From Dipteris shenzhenensis (Eukaryota; Polypodiophyta; Polypodiopsida; Gleicheniales): a stretch of DNA of 64,000 nt. This document shows positions 24,590 through 36,417 of the stretch, piece by piece. A model generated the notes under the pieces. That model worked only from the letters and a program-made list of their open reading frames with translations. It searched no databases and was not told where the DNA came from. The DNA lies in NCBI GenBank assembly GCA_047967505.1, contig CM106541.1. The stretch is one strand, 5' to 3'. The position numbers and the translations under genes were made by a program. Numbering within the stretch: the stretch's first letter is position 1; each line of letters begins with the position of its first letter.

Positions 24590-24822
24590 TACAATCCCTT
24601 TCCCTCTCTTCCTCTCCCTCTGCCTCTACCTCTCCCTCTGTTTCTATTTCCTCTCCCTCTCCCTCTCCCTCTCTTTTTGTCTCCATTTACTTCTATCTCT
24701 ACCTCTCCCTCTACCTCTCTTCTTGTTTCCCTCTCCCTCTTGCTTTGCTTCTCCCTCTCCCTCTGCCTATTCCTCTCCCTCTCTTTTTGTCTCCCTCTAC
24801 TTCTCCCTCTCCACACACATTT
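24590..24822. repeat. Pyrimidine-rich low-complexity tract
   Basis: Imperfect CTCCCT/CTTTTT hexamer-like repeats on the plus strand. The open frames on both strands here are composition artefacts. Confidence 0.9.
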
Positions 24823-24989
24823 AAATTTAAAAACATCCGCATAGATTGAAAATTACAAAGATTTATAGATTTGTCCCTCGTATACCATAGAAAGCCATCA
24901 ATTCAAAGTTTTAAATGATGTAACACAATGAATAAATCATAATTTTGTATTATTTTTTCTATTCATACATATAACAATTATTTATGGCC

Positions 24990-25390
24990 AAGTGCATTGT
25001 TGAAGCATTGAGAATCCAAACACTTGATGTTAGATCTGTGGAACATAAAATATGAGCCCCTGCCATCACATTTCTATTATTTCAAGAATATGTGGGGGAC
25101 AACAATTCTTACAAAGGATGTTTTTCTCATCCCTATATCTAACTTTGCAATTGTCAAGTCTAAAATAGTAGTCCTAGAAATGAATGAAACATGACTTTGT
25201 ATCATTGGTTCTGTTCATATGCCTAACAATGCCTCATGTTGGACAAACTCATTGTTGAAGCAGTGAGAGTCCAAATACTTGATCTCAAGTCTCTGGAACA
25301 AAAAATATGAGCCCTTGCCATCATGTTTCTATTATTTCAAGAGTATGTGGGGGACAACAATTCTTACAAAGAATGTTTGTTGCATCCCAG
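24990..25390. repeat. Tandem duplication, ~255-bp unit
   Basis: ATTGTTGAAGCA at 24,996 and 25,251 starts matching blocks that share ATATGAGCCC, TTTCTATTATTTCAAGA and TATGTGGGGGACAACAATTC. The right copy overlaps the last coding-like segment of the pseudogene annotated next. Confidence 0.8.
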
Positions 25391-26569
25391 TCCAGTTCCA
25401 ACATTAGGTCATGCTGTCCTTGGTGGGAAATAAATACTTCAACAATAGGATTGTTAGTCCCATCATGCAAATCATCATCCATTGCTTTCCATTGCATCTT
25501 TTTCCATCTAAACCTTCTATATATGAAAGACATGAAAATATTTTTCCTTCCAATGAAATACCTACAAAAATTAGAATCTGTTAATACAAACTATCTTGTA
25601 ACATTATAATTTTAAATACAAATAATAATTATTAGACCTGCTTACACATCTAAAATGTTCAATCGACATTGTACGAAGTCTTCACTATGACATGTTCTTG
25701 TTGTCCATCCATTGTCAAATAATTAAAATAGCCAAGAAGTCTAAGCTCTTGCAAGTATATGTTATCTTTGTTTTTCTCAATTGCATACAACTAGCAAAGA
25801 AATCAACAAAACATGGGAATGGAAAAAACTAGCTCAGCCTAGCATTTCTTCCAATAGTAGTTGGCTTCATAGCATTGCTCACATCATTAAACATTCTATT
25901 TCTATATGATTCACTGATCTCTGTGCTTGGAAATGGCCACTCTGAACTGTCAAAAGAAAGTAAGGGAAGCGATTGCAATCTTCCATACTGGCCTTCTTGA
26001 TCCAACACTATGAACATTGAGTCATAAAAAGAAGGTCCCATCCTTCTTCAATTCTTATTATGTGCGACCTTTGTATTGAAGACTCCCAATCTTAGCATGG
26101 AGGACATGAAACAACCAAGTTAAGCATGCTACAAGCTCCCACTCTTTGTAAGTAGATGGATACAAATCTGTAAAACAAGCACAAGACATAACAAAGTCCC
26201 TAGACAAATGCAAATACTTTGAAGCATGACACCAGTTTACTTTGGAATACTTACAATTGGGCATATGATATGGAAGGTCTGCATGTGGATGCATGTATAT
26301 TTCTGTGTGGGTAAAGACATGTTCAATATATACTTGAGTTAATGTTTTGCTACTGGGAGACATCTAAAAATCCAATATCCTTCTCTTCGAAATTCCAATG
26401 TTTGGAGATGTCCATTGCATCCTTCCGAGCCACTTTATAGCACCCATGATTAGTGGGTTGCATGAATATTTATGTAGAGCTTAGAAATCCATTCCCCATG
26501 ATCATCCTTAACATTCTTCAGTATAACATATTGTAAACTAGCTTGATACCTATCCTTATCCATCTCCAT
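25321..26569 (-). pseudogene. Unidentified coding-like region, broken
   Basis: On the minus strand an ATG at 26,569 opens MEMDKDRYQASLQYVILKN, continuing with VKDDHGEWISKLYINI. After one frameshift near 26,465 the sequence stays protein-like (YKVARKDAMDISKHWNF, EEKDIGFLD). Further open segments follow in order: 26,058-26,363 (HTEIYMHPHADLPYHMPNC, YKEWELVACLTWLFHVL), 25,829-26,041 (MGPSFYDSMFIVLDQEGQY) and 25,321-25,533 (with CKNCCPPHTLEI). Composition is not that of random AT-rich DNA, and the segments lie in one orientation. They may be exons of a decayed gene or pieces of an unrecognised transposon protein. I do not recognise the family. Confidence 0.45.
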
Positions 26570-26798
26570 AGTCGCTGTCGTCGCGGTTCCATATGATTAA
26601 CAACATCTCTCCTCCTCTCTCATTCCAACCATAAATAAAAATATTAATAATTTTTCAGAATTACCTCTCTCTCTCTCTCTCTCCTTTAACTTAACCCTCA
26701 CACAAACAAACAAAATATTCTTTTGAAATATATAGATTATTTTGATCTCTCTCTCTCTCTCTCTCTCTCTCCACTGAGTCCCCACCCCTCCCTCCCTC

Positions 26799-27135
26799 TC
26801 TAGCCCTCTCCCTCCCTCTCTTTGTCCCTCCTCTACTAAAGAAGAAACAAGGAAGAAACAAATGTCAAAATAATGTTATGGCTCTAAATATCCACCTCTA
26901 TCTTCTCTTCCTCTCTACCTTTTCACAACAAACATATCTATACGAATTGTGAGACAAAATGCAATAAAGAGACAATTTTCAAAGTGAAATCAATTCATTA
27001 GCTTGAAATTATGTGTTCTTTCTTGTGAAGTTGATTCTCTATGCTCCAATAAGGCAGAGAAAGAGGCAAAAATGATAGGACACCCTTTTTTTGTACTTCT
27101 TCTGAGAAGAATCAGGTCACACCTTTGGTTTCTAA

Positions 27136-27189
<54 letters not shown>

Positions 27190-27525
27190 AGCCCTCTCCT
27201 GCTCTCCCTCCCTCTCTCTGTCCCCCCGTACCAAAGAAGAAACCAAAATCGAAATAATGTTATGGATTTAAATATCATCCACCTCTATCTTCTCTGCCTC
27301 TCCACCTTTTTGCAACAAACACATAGACTAATTGTGAGACAAAAATGTAATAAAGAGACAATTTTCAAAGCAAATTTTCATTACCTTGAAACTATGTGTT
27401 CTTTCTTCTAAAGTTGATTCTCTATGCTTTCAATAAGGTAGAGAAAGAGGCAAAAATGATAGAATATCATTTTTTCATACTTCTTCTAAGAAGAATCAAG
27501 TTGCACCTTTGGTTTCTAAGAAGAG
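26799..27525. repeat. Tandem duplication, 388-bp unit, with CT tracts
   Basis: TCTAGCCCTCTCC begins both copies (26,799 and 27,187). Each then has AAAGAAGAAAC, AATAATGTTATGG, CCACCTCTATCTTCTCT, AAAGAGACAATTTTCAAAG, GTTGATTCTCTATGCT, AGAGAAAGAGGCAAAAATGA and GCACCTTTGGTTTCTAA. CT microsatellites (26,746-26,772 and 27,140-27,190) sit immediately before each copy. Confidence 0.92.
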
Positions 27526-28229
27526 ATTAGTAATGTATGGATGAATGAAAGTGATAACAAAATAGGAGAGAAGAGGGTAAATTAGAGTTTGGACAGAAGT
27601 TTTCTTTGACAAATTTTTGTAGGTGTAAGAAAAATGTGAACAAAGAGGAGGGAAAATGGCCAATCAAGAGTAGAATAGAGATAGTTTGAAACAAGGTGCT
27701 ACAAGATGGCAGGAATGCATTTTTTGAGTGCATGGAGGAGGTGAAACGTTTTGGAAGAGAGAGAAGAGTGAGAGAGTTGGTTTGGAAGTCAAAGTTGGTT
27801 GAACTAGAAAGAAAGCGTGAGCATAGTTCTCATTTAGGGCTAGTTTGGATGGGAGGAAAACAAGGAGGCTTGACATGGTCAAGCCAGACCTGACATGGGC
27901 ACTATTTTATTGTTAAGCACCAATGACGTTTTTTGGGGTATTTTGGAAAAAAAAGGAATTTCTCCTAGAATTGGGGAGCCTCGGCTACTACAGAGAAGTC
28001 CACATGGTATAATCTCCTCAATGGATTCCATATTCCCTTTTCCAAACCTATAATATTTTAATGGTTCTCTAAAGGGCCCCTTTTTTAGTCCAAAATGTTT
28101 GTAATGGTCACATGCCTTGGTCCAATATTGTCGAAACTTTCTTCTCATCAAGGATGCATCTAGATGACTATGTAATCACCTTGTTCTGACCAACCCCATT
28201 TTGTTGAGGGGTATATCTACATGTGAATG
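27526..28229. other. Intergenic DNA, no recognisable features
   Basis: Short frames on both strands without motifs. Nothing supported. Confidence 0.5.
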
Positions 28230-28445
28230 TGGCATGCTGACATGGATTGGTGAGGTGGAACTGATGAGCTGGCACTGCCATGTGGGCAGGCAGTAAGGAG
28301 GTAGTGATGATGTGGCACTACCATGTGTCAAGTGCTGTGGTAGGTAGATGACATGGCACTACCACATAGGCAGATGACGTGGTAGCTATGAGGTGTCAGG
28401 AGGTGACGTGACACTGCCAAATGGAGGATAGGTGTGCCACGTGCC
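28230..28445. repeat. Degenerate minisatellite
   Basis: The core GAYRTGGCACTACCAYRTG and variants recur about five times at irregular 40-60-bp spacing. Confidence 0.7.
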
Positions 28446-29780
28446 AAGACTGTGTGGCTTATGACTGCCTTAACCAAGGTTAACACTTAACGTTGGTTAG
28501 AATCTATCTACCAAGTGTCAAGCATGGAGCAAGAGCGAGAAGGGAGTGAGAGGTAGAAAGATGGGATAGTGAAAGAGTAGAGAGATAGGATCGTGAGAGA
28601 GTAGAGAGATAGGAGCTCTGCAATGTCTGCATGGCGAGCAAGGCGACGAAGGCGATGAGGCGTGGAGGAGGAGTGATAGCGAGTTGAGGTTGCACTGCAA
28701 GTTGAGGCTTGCATGAGGCAGCTATAGAGAATTCAAAGGAGGCAGCTCGTTGGAGATGGCATAGAGGTTGAAGATCATCGGAGAGGAGGTGCTTATGAAC
28801 CACCATGATGGCGTTAGAGCTCTCGTAGTGGTCGCTAGAGGCCTGTGTTTCGCAGCTGCAGCTTGTAGATACAACTTGTCAAAGAGAAGAGCTGCAAGAT
28901 GGATCTGAATGTAGTTGTTGAGCATCAGATTGCTGTAGTCCAAGAAGCCATGCATTGCTGCAGTTGTGCCAGTTGTAGGAGCTTTATTGGAGCTCGTTGT
29001 GGAGGCATGGAGCTTGGCATTAGAATGGTGTTGGAGGCGTTCTAAGCTATTGCTACGTTGTAGAGCTTGTAGGAGCCAAGTGGATAGTCATTGCAGTAGA
29101 GCATCCTAAGTCAACTCTTATGTGCTTGTTGAATTGCCTTGTGGGCTGGCCGTGTAGCTATGGAGTGTGGTATGTTGCCTCATTGTTGAGAAGCCATTGA
29201 TCATTGAAGAAGTTAAGGAGCCTCTTTGTCGATTGCTTGAGTAGGCTTTGCTTGTAGCAGCTCGTAGAGGTGGGCATTCAAAAGTTGTCTAGATGCATAC
29301 TGATTTGTTTGTGGGAACTTGATTCGTTGTAGTTTGTTGTAGGTCGCCTGGAATCGAGTTGCTTGTAGTGCTCCTCTGTATTGTGGCATCTAAGGAGATT
29401 GTGTAGATTGGCTTTAGTGATTCTCTCCTGAACTCTCTCTCGTCAAGTTCAGATAAGACTTGCCGACTGAAACTCTCTAGAACTCTCTTCTTAGCACAGC
29501 ATTAATAAAATCTCTTGAGGAATTGATCACCTTAATGGACCTAATTTTTCCATAAGAAGAGTGAAGAAATATGGAGAAGAAAGTCTCTCTCTTACATGAA
29601 CTTAAAGAAAGAAATAAAGAAGCTCTCTCAAAATGGAAAGAACTGAATAAGAAACACCCAAACCTCAATAATAATTTGCAAGAAGAAATGGACGGAAATC
29701 TCTCTCTCAACATCTAAAGCTTGAATGCCTCAATGGAGGGCTTATTGCCTCGATAGCATGCAATGACTTGTGAGCACCAT
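28446..29780. other. Possible interior of a minus-strand LTR element
   Basis: This follows (in minus orientation) the LTR and primer site at 29,781-30,079, so it should be the element's leader and gag, but I find no gag motif on the minus strand. Two overlapping Ser/Leu-rich frames at 28,504-28,806 come from a short GAGAG/TCTCT repeat (AGAGTAGAGAGATAGGA twice) and look non-coding. Confidence 0.4.
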
Positions 29781-30079
29781 TGGCTTTGATACCATGATAT
29801 GAGAGAGGGAGAGAGAGGAGTGCACACAAGGTTACTAACTATACACTAAATTGTATTCTATGAAAAATGAGAATATATAGATGGACCCCTTAGGGTTAGG
29901 GTTTGTCCCATAACACTATGGTGCAATTTACGCCATTCTCAATAGATAAATCCTAAGAATATAGGAGTGCTACGGGGACAAGTGTGCATGTATGTGTAAA
30001 TACACTTACATAAATACACCCTACTAAAGCAAGGGTCCCCTAGGGGAAGCAAACAAGAGTTATAGACCTAGTTCCAACA
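29781..30079 (-). repeat. Minus-strand LTR with copia-type primer site
   Basis: In minus orientation the sequence starts TGTTGGAACTAGG (ending at 30,079) and ends CTCATATCA at 29,795, about 285 bp with TG...CA ends, followed directly by TGGTATCAAAGCCA (29,781-29,794), a copia-type primer-binding site. No second LTR copy was found to the left, so it is a 5' LTR of a truncated element. Confidence 0.65.
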
Positions 30080-30578
30080 AATCATAGGGACTAGCATTGT
30101 TACATATCAAACCATGGTAAAGCCACCAAGGGTATATCCAAATTCTTTGGTTGATCTATTAGAAGTAGAAATAAGTCCCATATACTAGTGTACTAAGGTT
30201 TGAATTTCCAAATTTCTTCCAAGTGCGTTCAATAACCTCCGCAAAAATCTATCAACTACTCCAATTATAGAGCATGATTACACATGGGGTAAACTCATAC
30301 CTTTGTTGTTGAAAAGCAACCAAAATTATATCCAATGGAATTCCTAATGGTGAATATGTCAAATGGTACTAAGGTTGCTTCAACATGACAAAATAATCCT
30401 ATTATTGGATGCATTAGGAAATCCCTTACTAGTAGAACTCTAGTAAAGGGTGAATTTCCAACATCACTTTTACTCAATCATATTCTTTTTAAGGACATGC
30501 CCATGTTATTTTTAAGGACATAGACACAGCCAAAGAATGCAAGATACCCCAACATGGGCAAATGCCTGTGTTGTTTTG

Positions 30579-30601
30579 AGAGAGAGAGGGGGGGGGGGAG
30601 G

Positions 30602-30677
<76 letters not shown>

Positions 30678-30721
30678 AGGGAGGGAGGGAGGGAGAGAGG
30701 GAGAGAGGAGAGAGGGAGGGG

Positions 30722-30800
<79 letters not shown>
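30579..30800. repeat. Long GA microsatellite
   Basis: About 220 bp of (GA)n interrupted by GGGA runs. Arg/Glu frames on the plus strand and Ser/Leu frames on the minus strand are artefacts of it. Confidence 0.97.
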
Positions 30801-30803
<3 letters not shown>

Positions 30804-32772
30804 CCTTAATTGCACCCAGTGGGATGCATGCTTGATCTACATACATGTGATAAAAACCTATGCAAGCCAAGAATTTTAGTTGAAGGTATGTTACCTTGAA
30901 TTATGCAACGTTTTTATGACAATCCATGCTTTATTTTATGCAGGAGAAACGTGGATGCAATCAAACAATAAGCACACTCCAAATGTTTATGAGTTAAATT
31001 TGAGGCTACTAATGGTGGTGACTGTGTAGTGATAGGTCATGTTATAAATACTTTTATATAGTGATTGTGCAAAGATAGGTCATATAGCTAAACATAAAAT
31101 TTATATTGTGACTTTGTGTTATTTTATATGATAAAGGACAAGAAAAGAAGAATGTAGCCATTATATGAAGTCGAGATGAAGTCCAATAAAAGGGAGTTGC
31201 ATGGTGATGAAAAAGGGTAAAGTAATTATGAGGAAGAGGATGAACTTAGTGATGCTTCTATGCATCTGATTAAATGCACTACGAGCTCAAGGAAGTATGG
31301 TACCTACTTGTAAATTGAGTAGTTTTTAAAAAATGAGTAGTAGAAAAGGAAGTTGTTTTCTTCCTGATATAGTGCCAAACTTGTTTAAATTGTGGTCTTG
31401 TGATTAAAGAATCATCACGTAAAGCCCATGATAGCGAAGTTTCAACTTTTCGATAACGTGCTGTGTTCTCCTATAGGATACATGCTTCAAGTCAATGTGA
31501 AGGAAATAGAGTTTTCTTGTAATGTTTCTCCTTCTCTTACATCATATATGATACATGTGTTTCTTATGTAAAGGATTCAAGGTAACTCTCACTTCAGTTC
31601 GATTACTAATTTTGGATGGTGGGTTATGTTGCATGTTATTGAACAATTCCTAATAGACATAGGATTACATATAGGATCAACGATTGTTAATATTTGTGAG
31701 GGCATAAGGTCAATGGATTATGGTCATGGTAAAACATTGGATTGAATATTACATATTAAATAGATGGAGTGTTACCATCTTGTGGAAGCAATGCCAAGCT
31801 TCTCTTTCAAACCAATTTATTTGATGGGGAGGGTCTTTTTGAATAAACGAGAGTATCTTGGCATAGTGATGCTTGCATCAAGGAAGACGATTTCAAATCA
31901 CATCATGCTTTTTAGAATCAAAGTGGAAATAGACAATAAAGGAAGAGAGGAAGTGTGCCATTTGGAAAGAAGAGCACTTTCTAAAGTTATATAAAGATTG
32001 TACATCAAATATGATACTGCTTTTGTTGAGGGTGGCAATGGTAAACATGATAGTGATTATGTGGGGCTGGAGAAGGTGATGTGCTAAGAGGAGTAAACGA
32101 CTTTTAAAGAACTTTTTCAAGGCATCGATATGAAAGCCATGAAATGGATGATTAAAATCTTGCATTGTATTAGGAATGCCGCTCAAGCAAGGGAAGACTT
32201 TGTTCATAGCTTGACGTTCAACAACAAATGGCACCTTTTTTCATTAAACATGGTGGTATATAGTATATGTGACTATTCAAATATGAAATTGATGTTGCAT
32301 GTATCACATGGACTTTACCAATCAAAAGACTTGGTCCATCATCTTCCTGAAGGTTTTCATGCTTTGTATATGTTAGCTATACTTGGAAAGGCCCTTCTTG
32401 ACCAATAGGCTATGCTATTGAGGAATGTCTATAAGGCTTGCAAAAAGAAGTTTATAGGTGTTGTCCATCATGAAACAACCTAATAGAAATATATTTCCAA
32501 TATTACATTACAAATGACCACACGGCTGCCATGTGATGATCAAGCTATCCCTCTTTAAGAACTCTGAGCCACTGGGGTAGCTCAAAGGATGCACAACCAT
32601 TATATAGCCATGTCGTTCTCCACCAAATGGGTCACCTTCAAGAAAGAGATTCACCACAATAGGAACCCTATGATACATCCTATGAGAGCTTTAATGCCAG
32701 CTTTTGCATCAAGTATGAAATCATTCCATGTCAACTAGATATGCCAGAGACTTGTCCATGTGTAAAAATGAA

Positions 32773-32776
<4 letters not shown>
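30801..32776. other. Intergenic DNA; weak plus-strand coding remnants possible
   Basis: Plus-strand open segments at 31,764-31,994 and 32,130-32,408 have protein-like composition and sit in one orientation, so a decayed transposon protein is possible, but I recognise no domain and can assign no function. Confidence 0.35.
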
Positions 32777-32842
<66 letters not shown>

Positions 32843-32912
32843 CCCTCCCACTTATGGATAGATTCACATGCACGCACATGCACACGCGTGTGCACGCACA
32901 CACACACACACA
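32777..32912. repeat. CT microsatellite followed by CA-rich repeat
   Basis: (CT)n at 32,777-32,840, then alternating CACGCACA-type dinucleotides to about 32,912, with more ACAC runs to about 33,010. Confidence 0.95.
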
Positions 32913-34520
32913 TTGACACCTTTGTTTTACTATACATCCATATATGCAACAATACATACATGTATGCACACACGCACACATAGACCCCTCTAGTGTGTGT
33001 TTGTACACAACACTTGCATGTGCATGTGTGCATACGTATGTAAGTATTTATGTCTGATATTTCATGAAATGTAGTTTGAATATTCTACATTTTTCCTTTC
33101 TTCTTCATCGTCTTTTTTTGGGGGAAGGGTGTTGTTGTTTCTAGCAACTTTGCCAAACTTGCATGGACCCACCAAATAGCCTTATAGGGGTGGTAGCTCA
33201 AGTATGCCACTGAACCATTTGAGGAGAATACAAACTTGATGTTTGAGGCATGGAAATTGTATTGGTAGTTGCATGGTCAATTCTCATATAGTTTCTTACT
33301 TCATCAATGAATAGAGAGGTGAAGCTATTGAGCGATTGAGTGGGGAACTCTCTAATGCGAATTCAATTGTATCACTTTGTAAATATGCCATATGGATATT
33401 GGTGGAGAAATGTGTGAAATTGGATGGATGGTTATGTGGTTCCCTTGTACAAAAGTGTATTACATGGCTCATGATGCTACACATGAGCAATCATTCAAAG
33501 CTTTTAAAACAATATCAACAAACTTTTTATGAGGTTTTAATTTTGAGAATTTGTGAACTATATTTCTTACCTTAATGATGGATTCTTGGAGGGATGTTGG
33601 GAAGTAGTGTGGTGATTACAAGTTTCCTGGTGAGGTGATGTGCAAGCCTAAAAGAGGGCGCAAGTGTTAAGGGATGATGGGAGCTCCTTCCAAAATGTGA
33701 GAGTAGTATCACCATGATCCACGTATCATTTGTGAGGAAATTAAGCACAATGCAAACAAAAAAAGATAATCTTCTTGGCTTTAATGTATCCTACCACAAA
33801 AAGATAGGATCTTGAGGGACCACCTCGATATTGTGTGTGTGGCACATATGGCATATAAGCTAGGACTGCATTCCCATGGACACCTTCCCTATATCTCCAC
33901 AAAAACAACAATTTAGAAACATTCCCATGCACAGAGCCTTGGAATTCCCTATTGATCTAGGAGTTGTAGAGTGCTCCAATAACCTTGGCTCTTTGCCACT
34001 GTCAAGCATGATAATTACTATTGAAGGCTCGGGTTAGTGGAGTCATTGTTCGATTTCAAGAAGTCGTCTGAAATCGTAATTGCACATCTCGAATCACCCC
34101 TCTCATACTCATAAATATTCATTCACTTTTCGACCCAATGCTATTGATAGTCACAATCAACCTAATAAGTCAAGATTTGTCATGGCGTTATTATCACCTC
34201 GTTGCAAAAGTCGGGGAAATTAACCTCTCACCCTTAGAAATTGGTTTACAATCTTTGCCTTCTCGAGGCTTCCTCCCCCACTTGCCCTACCAATTGAATT
34301 TGAGCTCCTCCAAACAATCACAATAGGCAACAAGCTGTGTGGATCATTCTTATGTAATTATGTATGATAGACAGACTTTGGAAATGTGCTCTCAGACACA
34401 GTAGAATAGTGTCTCAAAAATGGTGGCATGAATTATGAGGCCACCTGTGGACAGATTTGGTCAAGGAGCTCCACAGTGTGGGAATGTGCTCTAACTACGT
34501 GATACCAAAATTCCTATGGA
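32913..34520. other. Intergenic DNA, no recognisable genes
   Basis: Only short frames; no domain, RNA gene or element ends recognised. Confidence 0.5.
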
Positions 34521-34830
34521 AAGGTGGTGCTAAAGTGAATACTTGACATTAGTCTTTTTCTTCTCTCTAGTGGACATTAGTCTTCTAACACTCATGAAGA
34601 AATTGGATACTTGACATGAGTCTTCTCCTCCATTTGTGCTTTACTTTCACTTTGAGTGCTATACTTGACATTAGTCTTCTCCTCATTTACGTTACTTGAC
34701 ATTAGTCTTCTCCTCATTTACTTTTTTTTTACATTAGTCTTTAACCTCCATGACTCTTCTTCTCCATTTGTGCTTTACTTGCACTTTAAGTTAGTCTTTT
34801 CCTCCTATAGTTATGCTATACTTTCTTGGC
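34521..34830. repeat. Degenerate tandem repeat with ACTTGACATTAGTCTTCTCC core
   Basis: The core ACTTGACATTAGTCTTCTCC or close variants recur at least six times, mixed with a CTCCATTTGTGCTTTACTT block present twice. Unit spacing is irregular (35-100 bp). Confidence 0.8.
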
Positions 34831-36417
34831 AATAGTCTTCTTCTTCTACTCGAGTTGTGCTTTACTTTCCATAACCTCCTCTTGGTATGCACTTTCCATA
34901 GCCTCCTCTCTCAAAGTTTTAGCATTGGATGTCGCCAAAGCTATTTGAGAAGTGCGACCTTGCACCATGTGAAATTTACCTTCTTCCTCCTCTTCTTCCT
35001 CTCCTCCTCCTCCTCCTCTTCTGCAGAGCACAAAAAGAAAGAATGAACTTCTTCCCCTTGCGGATTTCCCTTCATGATCTAAAAGCTTGACGATTCTTTC
35101 CCAACAAGTCGAAGCTACATCCTTGCACCGGCCTCGAGGGGATGGAACCCAATTAGTCTTCCGCACTGATCATCTCATCAGATTATACCTGTCTACTCCG
35201 CCACAATCAGCTGATCCGCACTCCTATCTGCAATATCCCGATTGTCCGTTTGTCCTCCTGCTCCTGCTGCTGCGGCTGCCGAAACTATAACAGTACCACA
35301 CTTTACAGTCTACTTTTCCTTGCCATTTCCATTACTTGTCGGCTTTAATCGTTTGCAAAATTCTGCTTACAGCTCAAACCCCTCCCGTCGGACGTATACT
35401 TAGTCCTGCCACCCCCTTGCTCCTTGCTTTGCTAGACTGCCTATCCAGCTTTTTCCTCAGCATAGGCCGGTGTTTGTCAGATTCTTTGTTCTTACAGCCC
35501 TGGTATCAATCCTCTGCCATTTCCTACACGTTGTTGCAACGTCCAGAAGCTCGAATATTCGAGCTCCATTACCGCCACCCTCCCCCTTCCAGCTTAAGAG
35601 CGCTCACCATGCATCGCCACGCTCACGACGCCACACAACGCCATTGACTTCTCTTGTCCTGATCACTCATACCCTATACGTAATCGTTGCTCCGTTCGAC
35701 TTGCTTCCATGCTTTTGTGATCGGATGCTATTCTCTGCTGTCGCCGTCGGATCATTGTGCTGGAATGAACGCTTCCGATCTGGAACCTTATCCAGCCATT
35801 TGCATTAGATTATAGAAGGAGAAGTTATATAGCAGACCACCGGTGTGTCGTATTCAATCGTTTCTTGAGAGGAAGTTTGCAAATATTAATATTATCAATG
35901 TTTACGATTTCTAGTTTCTTGCACTACGATCGTGCCTGAGGGATCAATCATCTGTCGAGAACGCACTTCAACAGCTCCTGAGAAAATATTTGCTGCCGTC
36001 TGAACGTAGTTGACATCCTAAATTCTCAAGAGTTGAAGTCTTTTGTTCCTTCTGAAGATACAACTGCGGCGGTATGTCTTTTCTTGAAGTGAAAGATATT
36101 GCTACCTGCGCGAGAAGCTCATCAATAGATCAAATAAACTACGCTCGTTGATTATCAATCGTTCTAGGACTAGACGACTTACTGCCTAGTGAGAGAAAAG
36201 TATGACAAACAATGAAGGGTGAATGACGGTCTGCTTAAAGGGCGAGGAAACGGATGAGCGTAGAAAGATGAAAGAGTGAGGACAGTGAGGAGATCGAATG
36301 CGAATTGTAATGGTCAGTTAGATACCATAATTGCCTATATATGGCCATAAGATTTGACTACATGCTGTTTGTTTTTAATGCAGATATTGATTCCTGTAAA
36401 GGGGCGTCTCTATCATA
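34831..36417 (+). promoter_or_regulatory. Upstream region and 5' leader of the coiled-coil gene
   Basis: Base composition changes here to a more balanced, higher-GC sequence than the flanks, as expected near a gene start. TATATATGG at 36,335-36,343 could be a TATA box (76 bp before the ATG). Alternatively TTTTTAATGCAG ending at 36,383 is a good splice acceptor, which would make the leader spliced with a first non-coding exon further upstream. Open frames at 35,336-35,808 are not conserved-looking and I do not call them genes. Confidence 0.5.

Noticed and set aside
24538-24844. Open frames on both strands rich in RE or SLPL
   Set aside because: Low-complexity CT tract; no initiation context or domain.
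30537-30870. Long Arg/Glu and Ser/Leu open frames
   Set aside because: They are translations of the GA microsatellite in different frames, not genes.
31150-33700. Possible DNA-transposon (hAT-like) transposase remnant
   Set aside because: I looked for the dimerisation and catalytic motifs in the plus-strand frames and found none convincing.
35336-35808. Plus-strand frames of 103 and 112 codons upstream of the coiled-coil gene
   Set aside because: They overlap in different frames and lack domains; more likely leader or promoter sequence with balanced base composition.
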